NCBI GenBank assembly: GCA_031286585.1
Contig: JAITUC010000034.1
Coordinates: forward strand, 1-59,305
DNA from: Delftia acidovorans
GTDB lineage: Bacteria > Pseudomonadota > Gammaproteobacteria > Burkholderiales > Burkholderiaceae_C
DNA length: 59,305 nucleotides
Reading direction: 5' to 3'
Below, piece after piece: positions 33,092 to 41,550 of the stretch. Every line of letters begins with the position of its first letter. The stretch's first letter is position 1. A model generated the notes under the pieces. That model had not been told where the DNA came from. It worked only from the letters and a program-made list of their open reading frames with translations, and made no database searches. The position numbers and the translations under genes are program-made.

Positions 33092-34058
33092 GGGCGGGCT
33101 CGTCGCGCAGCGCCAGTTCCTGGCCGAAGCAGCGCTGGAAGTACTCGGCCACGATGGCCCGCTCGGCAGGCTCGCACTTGTTGAGGAAGGACAGCTCGAA
33201 GGCCAGCCGCAGGTCGTGGAAGATCTGCGCGTTCTCGGCCCAGGTGATGACGGTGCGCGGCGACATCAGCAGCGACAGGTCGCCCACCGCAAAGCCCTTG
33301 CGCGTGAGCGCGGCCAGCGCCACCATGGCGGCCACCTGCTCGCGCCCCTGCGGCGTGTCCCACTGCGGCACGCGCGCCAGCACGATGGCGGCCTCCTCGG
33401 CCGGTGCCAGGTAGTCCAGGCTGGTGACCAGGTTCCAGCGGTCCAGCTGGGCGTGGTTGAGCATCTGCGTGCCGTGGTACAGGCCGCTGAGGTTGCCCTG
33501 GCCCAGGGTGTTCATGGTGGCGAAGAGGCGGAACTGCGCATGCGGCTGGAGCACGCGCTTTTGGTCCAGCAGGGTGAAGCTGCCCTCGCGTTCGAGCACG
33601 CGCTGGATGACGAACATCACGTCGGGCCGGCCCGCGTCGTATTCATCGAAGACCAGGGCCACGGGGCGCTGCAGCGCCCAGGGCAGGATGCCTTCCTGGA
33701 ACTGCGTGACCTGGCGGCCCTCCTGCAGCACGATCGCATCCTTGCCCACCAGGTCCAGCCGGCTGATGTGGCCGTCGAGGTTGACGCGCACGCAGGGCCA
33801 GTTCAGCCGCGCCGCCACCTGCTCGATGTGGGTGGACTTGCCCGTGCCGTGCAGGCCCTGGATGACCACGCGCCGGTTGTGCGCAAAGCCGGCAAGGATG
33901 GCCAGCGTGGCCTGCGGGTTGAAGCGGTAGGCCGGGTCCACGGCCGGCACATGCTCGCTGCGCTCGGCAAAGGCGGGCACCTGCATGTCGGTGTCCAGGC
34001 CGAAGGTCTCGCGCACGCCAAGCGTGCGCGTGGGATGCATCAGGGTCAGCTCAGTCAT
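33081..34058 (-). CDS. CobS-like AAA+ ATPase
   Basis: An AAA+ ATPase of 325 residues of the CobS/MoxR type. The Walker A motif is GLHGTGKST (68-76), Walker B is LVFDEYDAG (135-143), and a sensor region FRLFATMNTLGQGNLSGLY follows. The N-terminus (TFGLDTDMQVPAFAERSEHVP) is the CobS opening. The ATG at 34058 overlaps the IclR gene stop by 8 bases, and the gene end overlaps the CobT-like gene by 11. Three overlaps in a row mark one transcript: regulator, ATPase, VWA partner. This ties the pair to the xsc locus. Energy-driven remodelling of a metal or ThDP enzyme is a plausible but unproven role. Confidence 0.88.
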   Translation of the reverse strand: MTELTLMHPTRTLGVRETFGLDTDMQVPAFAERSEHVPAVDPAYRFNPQATLAILAGFAHNRRVVIQGLHGTGKSTHIEQVAARLNWPCVRVNLDGHISRLDLVGKDAIVLQEGRQVTQFQEGILPWALQRPVALVFDEYDAGRPDVMFVIQRVLEREGSFTLLDQKRVLQPHAQFRLFATMNTLGQGNLSGLYHGTQMLNHAQLDRWNLVTSLDYLAPAEEAAIVLARVPQWDTPQGREQVAAMVALAALTRKGFAVGDLSLLMSPRTVITWAENAQIFHDLRLAFELSFLNKCEPAERAIVAEYFQRCFGQELALRDEPAHAC

Positions 34059-34863
34059 CGTCAGGGGCTCCCGGGGGGACCTCGTCGTTGATGCGCGCAA
34101 TGGCCTCGGCCGCCGCGCGCAGTTGGGGAAGAAAGGACAGCGCCCGTTCGCGCGGGAAACGCATGATGGGCGCCTGCACGGCCAGCCCCATGTTCGAGGG
34201 GCCGCCCTGGATGGAGGGCACGAGCACGCCCAGGCACAGCAGGCCGGGCAGGAATTCCTCGTTGTCGAAGGCATGGCCCTGGGCACGCACCTGGTCCAGT
34301 TCGGCGTCCAGCGCGTCGAAGGCCGTCAGCGTGTTGGCCGTGAAGCCTTCCAGCGGCACGGCCGACAGCAGCCGCCTGCGCTGCGCGGGCGCCATCTGGC
34401 TCAGGAACAGCTTGCCCGTGGCCGAGCAATGGGCCGGCACGCGCGAGCCCGGGTGCAGATAAAAGCGCAGCGGCGCAGGCGTTTCCACCCGGTCCAGGTA
34501 GAGCACCTCGCTGCCCGAGAAGGCGGTGATGTTGCAGCTCTCGCCGATGTCGCGCACCAGCTGGGCCAGCACCGCATGGCGCGCGCCGTGCGTGGTGTTG
34601 TTGAGCAGCACGCTCTCGGCCAGCCGCATCAGGCGCCGGCCCGTGCCGTAGTGCCGGCCATTGCCCTCGCGCTGCAGGATGCCCGCGCCCTCGAGCTGCT
34701 GGAGCATGCGGTGCATGGTGGGCTTGGGCAGGCCCGTCTCCTCGACCATGGTCTGCAGCGTGAAGGGCTCGTTCTTCTGCGCAATGGCCTCCAGCAGCGC
34801 GAACAGCCGCAGGTTGGGCGTGTCGCCATCGATACGGGCAGGGATGGGGTCACGGGTGTTCAT
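34051..34863 (-). CDS. IclR-family transcriptional regulator of the xsc locus
   Basis: A DNA-binding regulator of 270 residues as called. A winged helix-turn-helix (about 15-70: LFALLEAIAQKNEPFTLQTM ... GLPKPTMHRML) is followed by the IclR effector domain (SATGKLFLSQM, and a late FDNEEFLPGLLCLGVLVPS). It is divergent from xsc with 146 bp between starts, and this gap carries matching inverted-repeat operators. IclR proteins usually repress divergent catabolic genes and are relieved by the substrate. The start may be one of the ATGs at 34875 or 34878. Sulfonate-pathway effector is inferred from neighbours. Confidence 0.88.
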   Translation of the reverse strand: MNTRDPIPARIDGDTPNLRLFALLEAIAQKNEPFTLQTMVEETGLPKPTMHRMLQQLEGAGILQREGNGRHYGTGRRLMRLAESVLLNNTTHGARHAVLAQLVRDIGESCNITAFSGSEVLYLDRVETPAPLRFYLHPGSRVPAHCSATGKLFLSQMAPAQRRRLLSAVPLEGFTANTLTAFDALDAELDQVRAQGHAFDNEEFLPGLLCLGVLVPSIQGGPSNMGLAVQAPIMRFPRERALSFLPQLRAAAEAIARINDEVPPGAPDDD

Positions 34864-34905
34864 GGTGTGGATCATCATATGTTTTTCAATTTTTCGAGTC
34901 AATTT

Positions 34906-34982
34906 GTTCCGAAAAAAGAAATTTGTTTGACATCCAGGCGAAGTCGGACCTAGACTTGCGCCGTAATTTCTTTTTTCGGAAC
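34906..34982. promoter_or_regulatory. 18-bp perfect inverted repeat operator, xsc/IclR intergenic region
   Basis: 34906-34923 (GTTCCGAAAAAAGAAATT) and 34965-34982 (AATTTCTTTTTTCGGAAC) are exact reverse complements with 41 bp between them. The core promoter of xsc sits inside the gap. A second, short dyad GGAACTTAAAGTTCC lies at 34978-34992 on the leader side. This is the expected form of an IclR-family binding region, with the protein binding at two sites around the promoter; the link to the IclR protein is inference. Confidence 0.75.
34927..34956 (+). promoter_or_regulatory. Sigma-70-type promoter of xsc
   Basis: TTGACA (34927-34932) is a perfect -35 box, with TAGACT (34951-34956) as the -10 after an 18-bp spacer. 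Transcription would start near 34963, directly at the right arm of the inverted repeat, so a bound repressor would block it. The ribosome site AAGGAG lies about 7 bases before the xsc ATG at 35010. Confidence 0.65.
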
Positions 34983-35009
34983 TTAAAGTTCCATTTTCAA
35001 GGAGACAAC

Positions 35010-36821
35010 ATGACTGCAGCCAACAATCGTACGGTGGTCGAAGGCGTCCAGAAGATGACCCCTTCCGAAGCCTTTGTGGAGACCTGCGTGGCCAACGGCG
35101 TCACGGAGATGTTCGGCATCATGGGCTCGGCCTTCATGGATGCCATGGACATCTTCGCGCCCGCCGGCATCCGCCTGATCCCCGTGGTGCACGAGCAGGG
35201 CGCCGCCCACATGGCCGATGGCTATGCGCGCGTCTCGGGCCGCCACGGCGTGGTGATCGGCCAGAACGGCCCCGGCATCAGCAACTGCGTGACCGCCATC
35301 GCGGCCGCCTACTGGGCCCACAGCCCCGTGGTCATGATCACGCCCGAGACCGGCACCATGGGCATGGGCCTGGGCGGCTTCCAGGAAGCCAACCAGCTGC
35401 CCATGTTCCAGGAGTTCACCAAGTACCAGGGCCATGTCTGCAACCCCAAGCGCATGGCCGAATTCACGGCCCGCTGCTTTGACCGCGCCATCTCCGAGAT
35501 GGGCCCCACCCAGCTGAACATTCCCCGCGACTACTTCTACGGCGAAGTGCAGTGCGAGATTCCCAAGCCCATGCGCGTGGAGCGCGGCTCGGGTGGCGAG
35601 AACAGCCTGCAGGCCGCCACGGAACTGCTGGCCACGGCCAGATTCCCCGTGATCCTGGCCGGCGGCGGCGTGGTCATGGGCGACGCGGTCGAGGAGTGCA
35701 GGCAGCTGGCCGAGCGCCTGGGCGCGCCCGTGGTCACGGGCTACCTGCGCAATGACGCCTTCCCCGCCAGGCATCCGCTGTGGGCCGGCCCGCTGGGCTA
35801 CCAGGGCTCCAAGGCCGCGATGAAGCTCATCGCCCAGGCCGACGTGGTGATCGCGCTGGGCTCGCGCATGGGCCCCTTCGGCACCCTGCCCCAGCACGGC
35901 ATGGACTACTGGCCCAAGAACGCCAGGATCATCCAGGTCGAGGCCGACCACACCAACCTGGGCCTGGTCAAGAAGATCTCGGTCGGCATCCACGGCGACG
36001 CCAAGGCCGTGGCGCGTGAACTGGGCCGCCGCCTGCAGGGCCAGACCCTGGCCTGCGACGCCACCAAGGCCGCGCGCGCCGACACCATCGCCACCGAGAA
36101 GGCCGCCTGGGAGAAGGAACTGGACGAGTGGACGCATGAGCGCGACCCCTACAGCCTGGACATGATCGAAGAGGCCAAGGGCGAGCGCACGCCCACGGGC
36201 GGCCAGTACCTGCACCCGCGCCAGGTGCTGCGCGAGCTGGAAAAGGCCATGCCGCCGCGCGTGATGGTCTCCACCGACATCGGCAACATCAACTCCGTGG
36301 CCAACAGCTACCTGCGCTTCGACGAGCCGCGCAGCTTCTTCGCGCCCATGAGCTTCGGCAACTGCGGCTATGCCCTGCCCACCATCATCGGTGCCAAGTG
36401 CGCAGCGCCCGACCGTCCGGCCATCGCCTACGCCGGCGACGGCGCCTGGGGCATGAGCATGGTGGAGATCATGACCGCCGTGCGCCATGACATTCCCGTC
36501 ACGGCCGTGGTCTTCCACAACCGCCAGTGGGGCGCGGAGAAGAAGAACCAGGTGGACTTCTACAACCGCCGCTTCGTGGCCGGCGAGCTGGAAAGCGAAA
36601 GCTTCGCCGCCATCGCCAGCGCCATGGGTGCCGAGAGCATCGTGGTCGACCACATCGAGGACGTGGGCCCGGCGCTGAAGAAGGCCATCGACCTGCAGAT
36701 GAACCACGGCAAAACCTGCGTCATCGAGGTGATGTGCACGCGCGAACTGGGCGACCCGTTCCGCCGCGATGCGCTCTCCAAGCCCGTGCGCTTCCTCGAA
36801 AAGTACAAGGACTTTGTCTAA
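35010..36821 (+). CDS. xsc: Sulfoacetaldehyde acetyltransferase
   Basis: A cytosolic ThDP- and Mg-dependent enzyme of 603 residues, the usual Xsc length. It converts sulfoacetaldehyde plus phosphate to acetyl phosphate and sulfite, the desulfonation step of taurine, isethionate and related C2 sulfonates. The catalytic glutamate is E62 (HEQGAAHMADGYAR), the ThDP motif runs from GDGAWGMSM (about 476) to the HN of VVFHN (about 503), and the diagnostic internal segments PETGTMGMGLGGFQEANQ and SFGNCGYALPTIIG are those of Xsc, not acetolactate synthase. The start at 35010 has AAGGAG ahead of it. It precedes pta and the YeiH exporter. No taurine transaminase or transporter is in this window. Confidence 0.95.
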   Translation: MTAANNRTVVEGVQKMTPSEAFVETCVANGVTEMFGIMGSAFMDAMDIFAPAGIRLIPVVHEQGAAHMADGYARVSGRHGVVIGQNGPGISNCVTAIAAAYWAHSPVVMITPETGTMGMGLGGFQEANQLPMFQEFTKYQGHVCNPKRMAEFTARCFDRAISEMGPTQLNIPRDYFYGEVQCEIPKPMRVERGSGGENSLQAATELLATARFPVILAGGGVVMGDAVEECRQLAERLGAPVVTGYLRNDAFPARHPLWAGPLGYQGSKAAMKLIAQADVVIALGSRMGPFGTLPQHGMDYWPKNARIIQVEADHTNLGLVKKISVGIHGDAKAVARELGRRLQGQTLACDATKAARADTIATEKAAWEKELDEWTHERDPYSLDMIEEAKGERTPTGGQYLHPRQVLRELEKAMPPRVMVSTDIGNINSVANSYLRFDEPRSFFAPMSFGNCGYALPTIIGAKCAAPDRPAIAYAGDGAWGMSMVEIMTAVRHDIPVTAVVFHNRQWGAEKKNQVDFYNRRFVAGELESESFAAIASAMGAESIVVDHIEDVGPALKKAIDLQMNHGKTCVIEVMCTRELGDPFRRDALSKPVRFLEKYKDFV

Positions 36822-36829
36822 CCCCCTGA

Positions 36830-36878
36830 GGCGCTGACGCGCCTTCCCCCTCTCTACCCGCTGCGCGGGGGAGGGGGA
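36830..36878 (+). repeat. Structured intergenic repeat between xsc and pta
   Basis: Two hairpins follow the xsc stop. GGCGC (36830-36834) pairs with GCGCC (36839-36843). Then TCCCCCTC (36845-36852) pairs with GAGGGGGA (36871-36878), with an inner stem CCCGC / GCGGG. It has no T-run. It may partly stop readthrough from xsc to pta or be a mobile structured repeat; the rest of the 212-bp gap has no gene. Confidence 0.45.
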
Positions 36879-37033
36879 CGACACCCTCGGTGCGGGGCGG
36901 CCCTTCCTCGGTGTCCCTGGGATGGGCCGCGCCGGTTTCATGCGCCTGGGTGAAGCGCAAGGCCCTCGAAAGCCGATTCCCAGATTCCCTGCGTTGCTCG
37001 CGCCGGGCCCTGTACTTTCCCGCAGGAGCTTTC

Positions 37034-38008
37034 ATGGTCCCCCCACTTTCACTTGCCGTGGCCGCCGATGATGCGCCCGCCACGCCCCGTCCCCATCTCC
37101 AGCACTTGCTCGACCAGGCCAAGGCGCAAGGCCCCATTCCGGTGGCCGTGGCCTATCCCTGTGATGCGGGCTCGCTGCAGGCCGCCATGCAGGCCGCGCA
37201 GGCGGGCCTGATCACGCCGCTGCTGGTCGGCCCCGAGGCACGCATCCGGGCATCGGCCCAGGCGGCCGGGCTGGACCTGGCGGGCGCGTCCATCCACTCC
37301 ACAGCCGACGATCCGCGCGCGGCAGCGGCCCAGGCGGCGGCGCTGTGCGGCAGCGGCCAGGCCCGCGCGCTGATGAAGGGCAGCCTGCACAGCGACGAGC
37401 TGCTGGGCGCTGCCGTGGCGCGCGAGGCCGGCCTGCGCGGCAGCCGCCGCGCCAGCCATGTGTTCGTGATGGACCTGCCGGGCTTCGAGCGCCCGCTGCT
37501 GATGACCGATTGCGTGGTCAACATCTTCCCCACGCTGATGGACAAGCGCGACATTGCGCAGAACGCCATAGCCCTGGCCCACGCCATCGGCATCCCCCGG
37601 CCCCGCGTGGCCGTGCTCTCGGCCGTGGAGACGGTCAACCCCGCCATTCCCGGCACCATCGACGCGGCCGCGCTGTGCAAGATGGCCGACCGGGGGCAGA
37701 TCAGCGGCGCCATCCTCGACGGGCCGCTGGCCTACGACAACGCCATCTCGCTGCGCTCGGCCCACCACAAGGGCATCGTCTCCGACGTGGCCGGCCAGCC
37801 CGACGTGCTGCTGGTGCCCAGCCTGGAGGCCGGCAACATGATCTACAAGCAGCTGGTCTACATGGCCGACGCCGAATGCGCGGGCCTGGTGCTGGGCATG
37901 CGCGTGCCCATCGTGCTGACCAGCCGCTCGGACTCGGTGGCCAGCCGCATCGCCTCCTGCGCGCTGGCCGTGCTGGCCGATGCGGCGGGCGGCAAGGAGC
38001 AGCCATGA
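37034..38008 (+). CDS. pta: Phosphate acetyltransferase
   Basis: A cytosolic phosphotransacetylase of 324 residues in the PTA_PTB family, short form. It turns the acetyl phosphate made by Xsc into acetyl-CoA, so carbon from sulfonates enters central metabolism. Typical segments are TPLLVGPEARI, KGSLHSDELL, HVFVMDLPG and VNPAIPGTIDAAALCKMADRG. The ATG at 37034 has AGGAG a few bases upstream. It follows xsc after the structured repeat, and its stop overlaps the exporter start by four bases. Phosphotransbutyrylase relatives exist, but the xsc neighbourhood decides for acetyl. Confidence 0.92.
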   Translation: MVPPLSLAVAADDAPATPRPHLQHLLDQAKAQGPIPVAVAYPCDAGSLQAAMQAAQAGLITPLLVGPEARIRASAQAAGLDLAGASIHSTADDPRAAAAQAAALCGSGQARALMKGSLHSDELLGAAVAREAGLRGSRRASHVFVMDLPGFERPLLMTDCVVNIFPTLMDKRDIAQNAIALAHAIGIPRPRVAVLSAVETVNPAIPGTIDAAALCKMADRGQISGAILDGPLAYDNAISLRSAHHKGIVSDVAGQPDVLLVPSLEAGNMIYKQLVYMADAECAGLVLGMRVPIVLTSRSDSVASRIASCALAVLADAAGGKEQP

Positions 38009-39051
38009 GCCAGGTCCAAGCCCCCTTGGCAGCACAGCCGCCCGTGCCGCGCATGCTGCAATGGCTGAAGCTCCTGCCCGGCACGGGCCTGTCGGGCGTG
38101 ATTGCGCTGGCAGCCACCTTCGTCTCCACGCTGCACGGCGGACCGCAGCTGCTGTTCGCGCTGTTCTTTGGCGTGGCCTTCCACTTCCTGAGCCAGGATG
38201 CGCGCGCCAGGCCCGGCATCGAGTTCTGCGCGCGCGGCGTGCTGCGCCTGGGCGTGGGCCTGCTGGGTGCGCGCATCACGGCCACGCAGATCGCGGGCCT
38301 GGGCTGGACCACGGCGCTGATCGTCATCGCGGCCGTTGTCACCACGCTGCTGTGCGGCACGCTGCTGGGCCGTCGCCTGGGCCTGACGCGGCCGCAGGGC
38401 GTGCTGTCGGGCGGCGCGGTGGCCATCTGCGGGGCCTCGGCCGCGCTGGCCATCTCCTCGGTGCTGCCGCGCGACAAGGACAGCGACCGCTTCACACTCA
38501 CCGTGGTGGTCACGGTCACGGTGCTGTCCACGGCCGCCATGGTGCTGTACCCGCTGGTGGCGCGCGCCCTGCATTTGCCGCCCGAGCTGGCGGGCCTGTT
38601 CATCGGCGGCACCATCCACGATGTGGCCCAGGTGGTGGGCGCGGGCTACACCATCGACCAGGCCACGGGCGACTACGCCACCATCGTCAAGCTGTTCCGC
38701 GTGTCCATGCTGGCCGTCGTGGTGGTCATGGTCTCGGCCCTGTTCAAGCGCCAGCGCGAGGCCGCCGCCGAGCAGCACCACGGCAAGAAGCCGGGCCTGG
38801 TGCCGTGGTTCCTCTGGGTCTTCGTCGCGCTGGTGGCCATCAACTCGCTGGGCTGGGTGCCACCGGGCCTGCAGCACCAGTTGAGCGACCTCTCGCGCAA
38901 CTGCCTGGTGCTGGCCATTGCGGCCCTGGGCCTGAAGACCTCATTCCAGCAGCTGGCCCAGGCCGGCTGGCGGCCCTTTGCGCTGCTGGTGGTGGAGACA
39001 CTGTGGATGGCGGCCTTCGTGCTGATCGCCATCGAGTTCGAGATGCGTTGA
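38005..39051 (+). CDS. YeiH-family putative sulfate/sulfite exporter
   Basis: An integral membrane protein of 348 residues with about ten hydrophobic segments, matching the YeiH/UPF0324 family (GVGLLGARITATQIAGLG, SGGAVAICGASAALAISS, GGTIHDVAQVVGAGY). Members near sulfonate genes are proposed exporters of sulfite or sulfate. Here it is coupled to pta by an ATGA overlap (38005-38008) and lies downstream of Xsc, which releases one sulfite per turnover, so removal of this toxic product is a good fit. Direct proof for this family is limited; TauE-type exporters are unrelated. A strong terminator follows. Confidence 0.88.
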   Translation: MSQVQAPLAAQPPVPRMLQWLKLLPGTGLSGVIALAATFVSTLHGGPQLLFALFFGVAFHFLSQDARARPGIEFCARGVLRLGVGLLGARITATQIAGLGWTTALIVIAAVVTTLLCGTLLGRRLGLTRPQGVLSGGAVAICGASAALAISSVLPRDKDSDRFTLTVVVTVTVLSTAAMVLYPLVARALHLPPELAGLFIGGTIHDVAQVVGAGYTIDQATGDYATIVKLFRVSMLAVVVVMVSALFKRQREAAAEQHHGKKPGLVPWFLWVFVALVAINSLGWVPPGLQHQLSDLSRNCLVLAIAALGLKTSFQQLAQAGWRPFALLVVETLWMAAFVLIAIEFEMR

Positions 39052-39077
39052 ACACCGACGCAACACGGCAGTTGTCC

Positions 39078-39110
39078 AGGGCCCGCCATGCGCGGGCCCT
39101 TTTCATTTTT
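39078..39110 (+). terminator. Rho-independent terminator of the xsc-pta-exporter operon
   Basis: AGGGCCCGC (39078-39086) pairs with GCGGGCCCT (39092-39100) over a 5-base loop, followed by TTTCATTTTT. It lies 27 bases after the exporter stop. Confidence 0.85.
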
Positions 39111-39197
39111 CATGGAACGGGCGCATTTGATGTTCTCGCATCGAGGTGATACATTTGCACACAAATTTTTGACGCGCATCAACGCCTGATACGAGCC

Positions 39198-39503
39198 GTG
39201 AACGTTCTTCGCAAGCAAGCCGGCAGATTCCGCAGAAGGACTGCCATCCAGGTCCTCGCCCTCCTGCGCAGGCAACAGCCCCTGCAAGCCGCCTTGCTGC
39301 GGCTGCTTCCGTGCCTGCTGCTGCTGGCCGCAGGTGCCGTGCTGCTGGACTCGCTGGTTCCCATCCCGCTGTGGGCCATCGCCGGCCTGACCGGAGCCAT
39401 GGCGGCCTACATCGCCCGCAACTGCCAGGCGTTTGTGGCATCCCAGCGCAGGAAATCCATGCTGCGCCATCTCGCGCGTTCCTGCCTGCTGCACGCCAGC
39501 TGA
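39198..39503 (+). CDS. Small basic membrane protein of unknown function
   Basis: A 101-residue frame with a GTG start, a basic N-terminus (MNVLRKQAGRFRRRTA), two hydrophobic segments (LLRLLPCLLLLAAGAVLL; IPLWAIAGLTGAMAAYIA), and a basic end. The hydrophobic pattern argues that it is coding, but there is no recognised family and no clear ribosome site, so the start is uncertain. It lies between the operon terminator and the LysR gene, convergent with the latter. Confidence 0.45.
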   Translation: MNVLRKQAGRFRRRTAIQVLALLRRQQPLQAALLRLLPCLLLLAAGAVLLDSLVPIPLWAIAGLTGAMAAYIARNCQAFVASQRRKSMLRHLARSCLLHAS

Positions 39504-39522
39504 AACACAGGCGCCCGGGTAT

Positions 39523-40416
39523 TCAGGCACCGCTGCTGGCATAGGCCGTCAGCGCCTGCGCGACCGCCTTGAACACCACGGCGCAGCGCTCGCTCTTGCG
39601 CAGGTCCTCATGCATGGCCACCCAGGTATCGAGCTTCCATGAGAATGCCTGCGGCAGCACCCGCACCAGGCCCGGGTCCCGAGCCGCCAGCGCCGACTGG
39701 CAGATGCCGATGCCAAAGCCAGCGCGGATGGCGCCCAACTGCGCCAGGTCGCTGTCCGAGCGCAGCGCCATGGCCTCGCGCGTGAACATCGGAAACTGCT
39801 GCTGAAACCTGCGGATGAAGGCGTTCTCATGGTCGAAGCCGATCAGCGAATGCCCGGCCAGCTCCTGCAGCGACGCCGGCACGCCATGCCTGGCCAGATA
39901 GCTCTCATGGGCGTGCAGCCCCATTTCGATGGCGCCGATGTGGCGGGCCACCAGCGCCTCCTGCTGCGGCCGGAACATGCGCACGGCCACATCGGCCTCG
40001 CGGCGCAGCAGGTCATCGACCGCGTTGGACAGCACCAGTTCGATGCGCAGTTCAGGATGGGCCGCGCGCAATTGCGCCAGCACGGGCGGCAGCAGCTCCA
40101 CGCCCACGACCTCGCTGGCCGTCAGTCGCACCGTGCCGCGCACGCCCGATCCATGGCTGCCCGCCACGCGGCGCAGCGCGGCAGCCGTCGCGGCCATGCT
40201 GGCCGCATAGGGCTGCAATTCATAGGCCGCCTCGGTGGGCGCGAAGCCATCGGACGAACGGGTGAACAGTTGCAGGCCCAGCGCCGACTCCAGCCCGTCA
40301 ATGTGCCGGCCCACGGTGGGCTGCGCCAGGCCCATGGCCCGGCCCGCCGCCGACAGCGACCCGGACTCCAGCACCTGCAAAAAGCTGCGATACCACTCCC
40401 AATGGGGTTCCGACAT
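39523..40416 (-). CDS. LysR-family transcriptional regulator
   Basis: A DNA-binding regulator of 297 residues as called. An N-terminal winged helix-turn-helix (SFLQVLESGSLSAAGRAMGL, AQPTVGRHIDGLESALGLQL) is followed by a periplasmic-binding-like effector domain (GTVRLTASEVVGVELLPPVL). The ATG at 40416 matches the family N-terminus; an in-frame ATG at 40431 adds five residues. It is divergent from the epimerase gene with 101 bp between, and most likely controls it. The effector is unknown. Confidence 0.9.
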   Translation of the reverse strand: MSEPHWEWYRSFLQVLESGSLSAAGRAMGLAQPTVGRHIDGLESALGLQLFTRSSDGFAPTEAAYELQPYAASMAATAAALRRVAGSHGSGVRGTVRLTASEVVGVELLPPVLAQLRAAHPELRIELVLSNAVDDLLRREADVAVRMFRPQQEALVARHIGAIEMGLHAHESYLARHGVPASLQELAGHSLIGFDHENAFIRRFQQQFPMFTREAMALRSDSDLAQLGAIRAGFGIGICQSALAARDPGLVRVLPQAFSWKLDTWVAMHEDLRKSERCAVVFKAVAQALTAYASSGA

Positions 40417-40517
40417 CACTGATCCATTCATTTATGCATGGACACCAGAAGATTCTAGGCAATTTTCCTTTTGCAGCGTGTTGCGGACACTGGCGAGGTC
40501 ACCACAGGACCCGCACC

Positions 40518-41504
40518 ATGCCATCCATTGCACTTTTCGGCGCCGCAGGCGCCATCGGCCAGAGCCTGGCCGCCGCGCTCAGACAACAGGGCCGCGCCTA
40601 TCGCGTGGTCGGCCGCAACGCAGCCGGCCTGCGCCAGACCTTCGGCGCCGATCCCCTGGCCGAGATCGCCACCTGGAACCCGGATGTCGCCGGCTCCATC
40701 GAGGCTGCCGCCCACGGCGTGGACACGCTGATCTACCTGGTGGGCGTGAACTACTGGCAGTTTGAATTGCATCCCGAACTGATGCGCAAGACGCTGGAAG
40801 GCGCCATTGCCGCGGGCGTGCGCCGCATCGTGCTGGTCGGCACCGTCTATCCCTACGGAAAGGCCCGCACCCTTCCGGTGGCAGAAGACCATCCGCGCGA
40901 GCCCCATACCTTCAAGGGCCGCATGCGCAAAGCCCAGGAGGACCTGCTGCTGCAGGCCCATGCACAGGGCCGCATCGAGGCCACCGTGCTGCGCCTGCCC
41001 GACTTCTACGGCCCCGGAGTGCACAACAGCCTGCTGCACGGCGCCTTCGAGGCGGCGGCCCACGGCGGCCGGGCCGACATGATCGGCCCGCTGGACCGTC
41101 CGCACGAGTTTGTCTATGTGCCTGATGTAGGCCCCGTCGTGGCGCGCCTCATCGACACGCCGCAGGCATTCGGCAGGGTATGGCACCTGGCTGGCGCGGG
41201 AGCGACCACGCAGCGCGATATCGTCTCGGAGATCGAACGCCTGAGCGGCAGGCGGTTGAAACTGCGCGTCGCCGGCAAGACCGCGCTGCGCCTGGCGGGC
41301 CTGTTCAGCCCCTTGATGCGCGAACTGGCCGAGATGCACTACCTGCTGACCGATCCGCTGATCATGGACGACTCGGCCCTGCACACCCTGCTGGGCCCCA
41401 TTGCCAAGACCCCCTACGCCCAGGGCATACGCGCCACGCTGGATGCCGCCAGGGCGGCTGCGGGTTCAGGCATGAACTCCCGCCCGCAGCAAGCCACGGC
41501 CTGA
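40518..41504 (+). CDS. NAD(P)-dependent epimerase/dehydratase (extended SDR)
   Basis: A cytosolic protein of 328 residues with an N-terminal Rossmann fold (ALFGAAGAIGQSLAAALRQQG), a TVYPYGKAR stretch in place of the active-site YxxxK, and a C-terminal substrate domain (SGRRLKLRVAGKTALRLAG). It belongs to the NAD-dependent epimerase/dehydratase superfamily; sugar-nucleotide or atypical reductase activity cannot be decided. The LysR gene is divergent, a common arrangement for small oxidative or redox detoxification units. A terminator follows immediately. Confidence 0.8.
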   Translation: MPSIALFGAAGAIGQSLAAALRQQGRAYRVVGRNAAGLRQTFGADPLAEIATWNPDVAGSIEAAAHGVDTLIYLVGVNYWQFELHPELMRKTLEGAIAAGVRRIVLVGTVYPYGKARTLPVAEDHPREPHTFKGRMRKAQEDLLLQAHAQGRIEATVLRLPDFYGPGVHNSLLHGAFEAAAHGGRADMIGPLDRPHEFVYVPDVGPVVARLIDTPQAFGRVWHLAGAGATTQRDIVSEIERLSGRRLKLRVAGKTALRLAGLFSPLMRELAEMHYLLTDPLIMDDSALHTLLGPIAKTPYAQGIRATLDAARAAAGSGMNSRPQQATA

Positions 41505-41510
41505 AAACAA

Positions 41511-41543
41511 AAAAGCCCTGACAGCAAAACTGTCAGGGCTTTT
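41511..41543. terminator. Bidirectional terminator, epimerase / tRNA-Gln
   Basis: AAAAGCCCTGACAG (41511-41524) pairs exactly with CTGTCAGGGCTTTT (41530-41543) over a CAAAA loop. The T-run and the A-run on the other side allow use in both directions: for the epimerase gene rightward and for the tRNA leftward. Confidence 0.9.
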
Positions 41544-41550
41544 GTCTATC

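Noticed and set aside
31400..34058. Aerobic cobaltochelatase for cobalamin synthesis
   Set aside because: CobN is missing and no cobalamin genes are present, while the overlaps tie the pair to the IclR/xsc unit.
35010..36821. Acetolactate synthase as the identity of the ThDP enzyme
   Set aside because: Length, the PETGTMGMGLGG segment and the pta/exporter neighbours fit Xsc; no small regulatory subunit gene follows.
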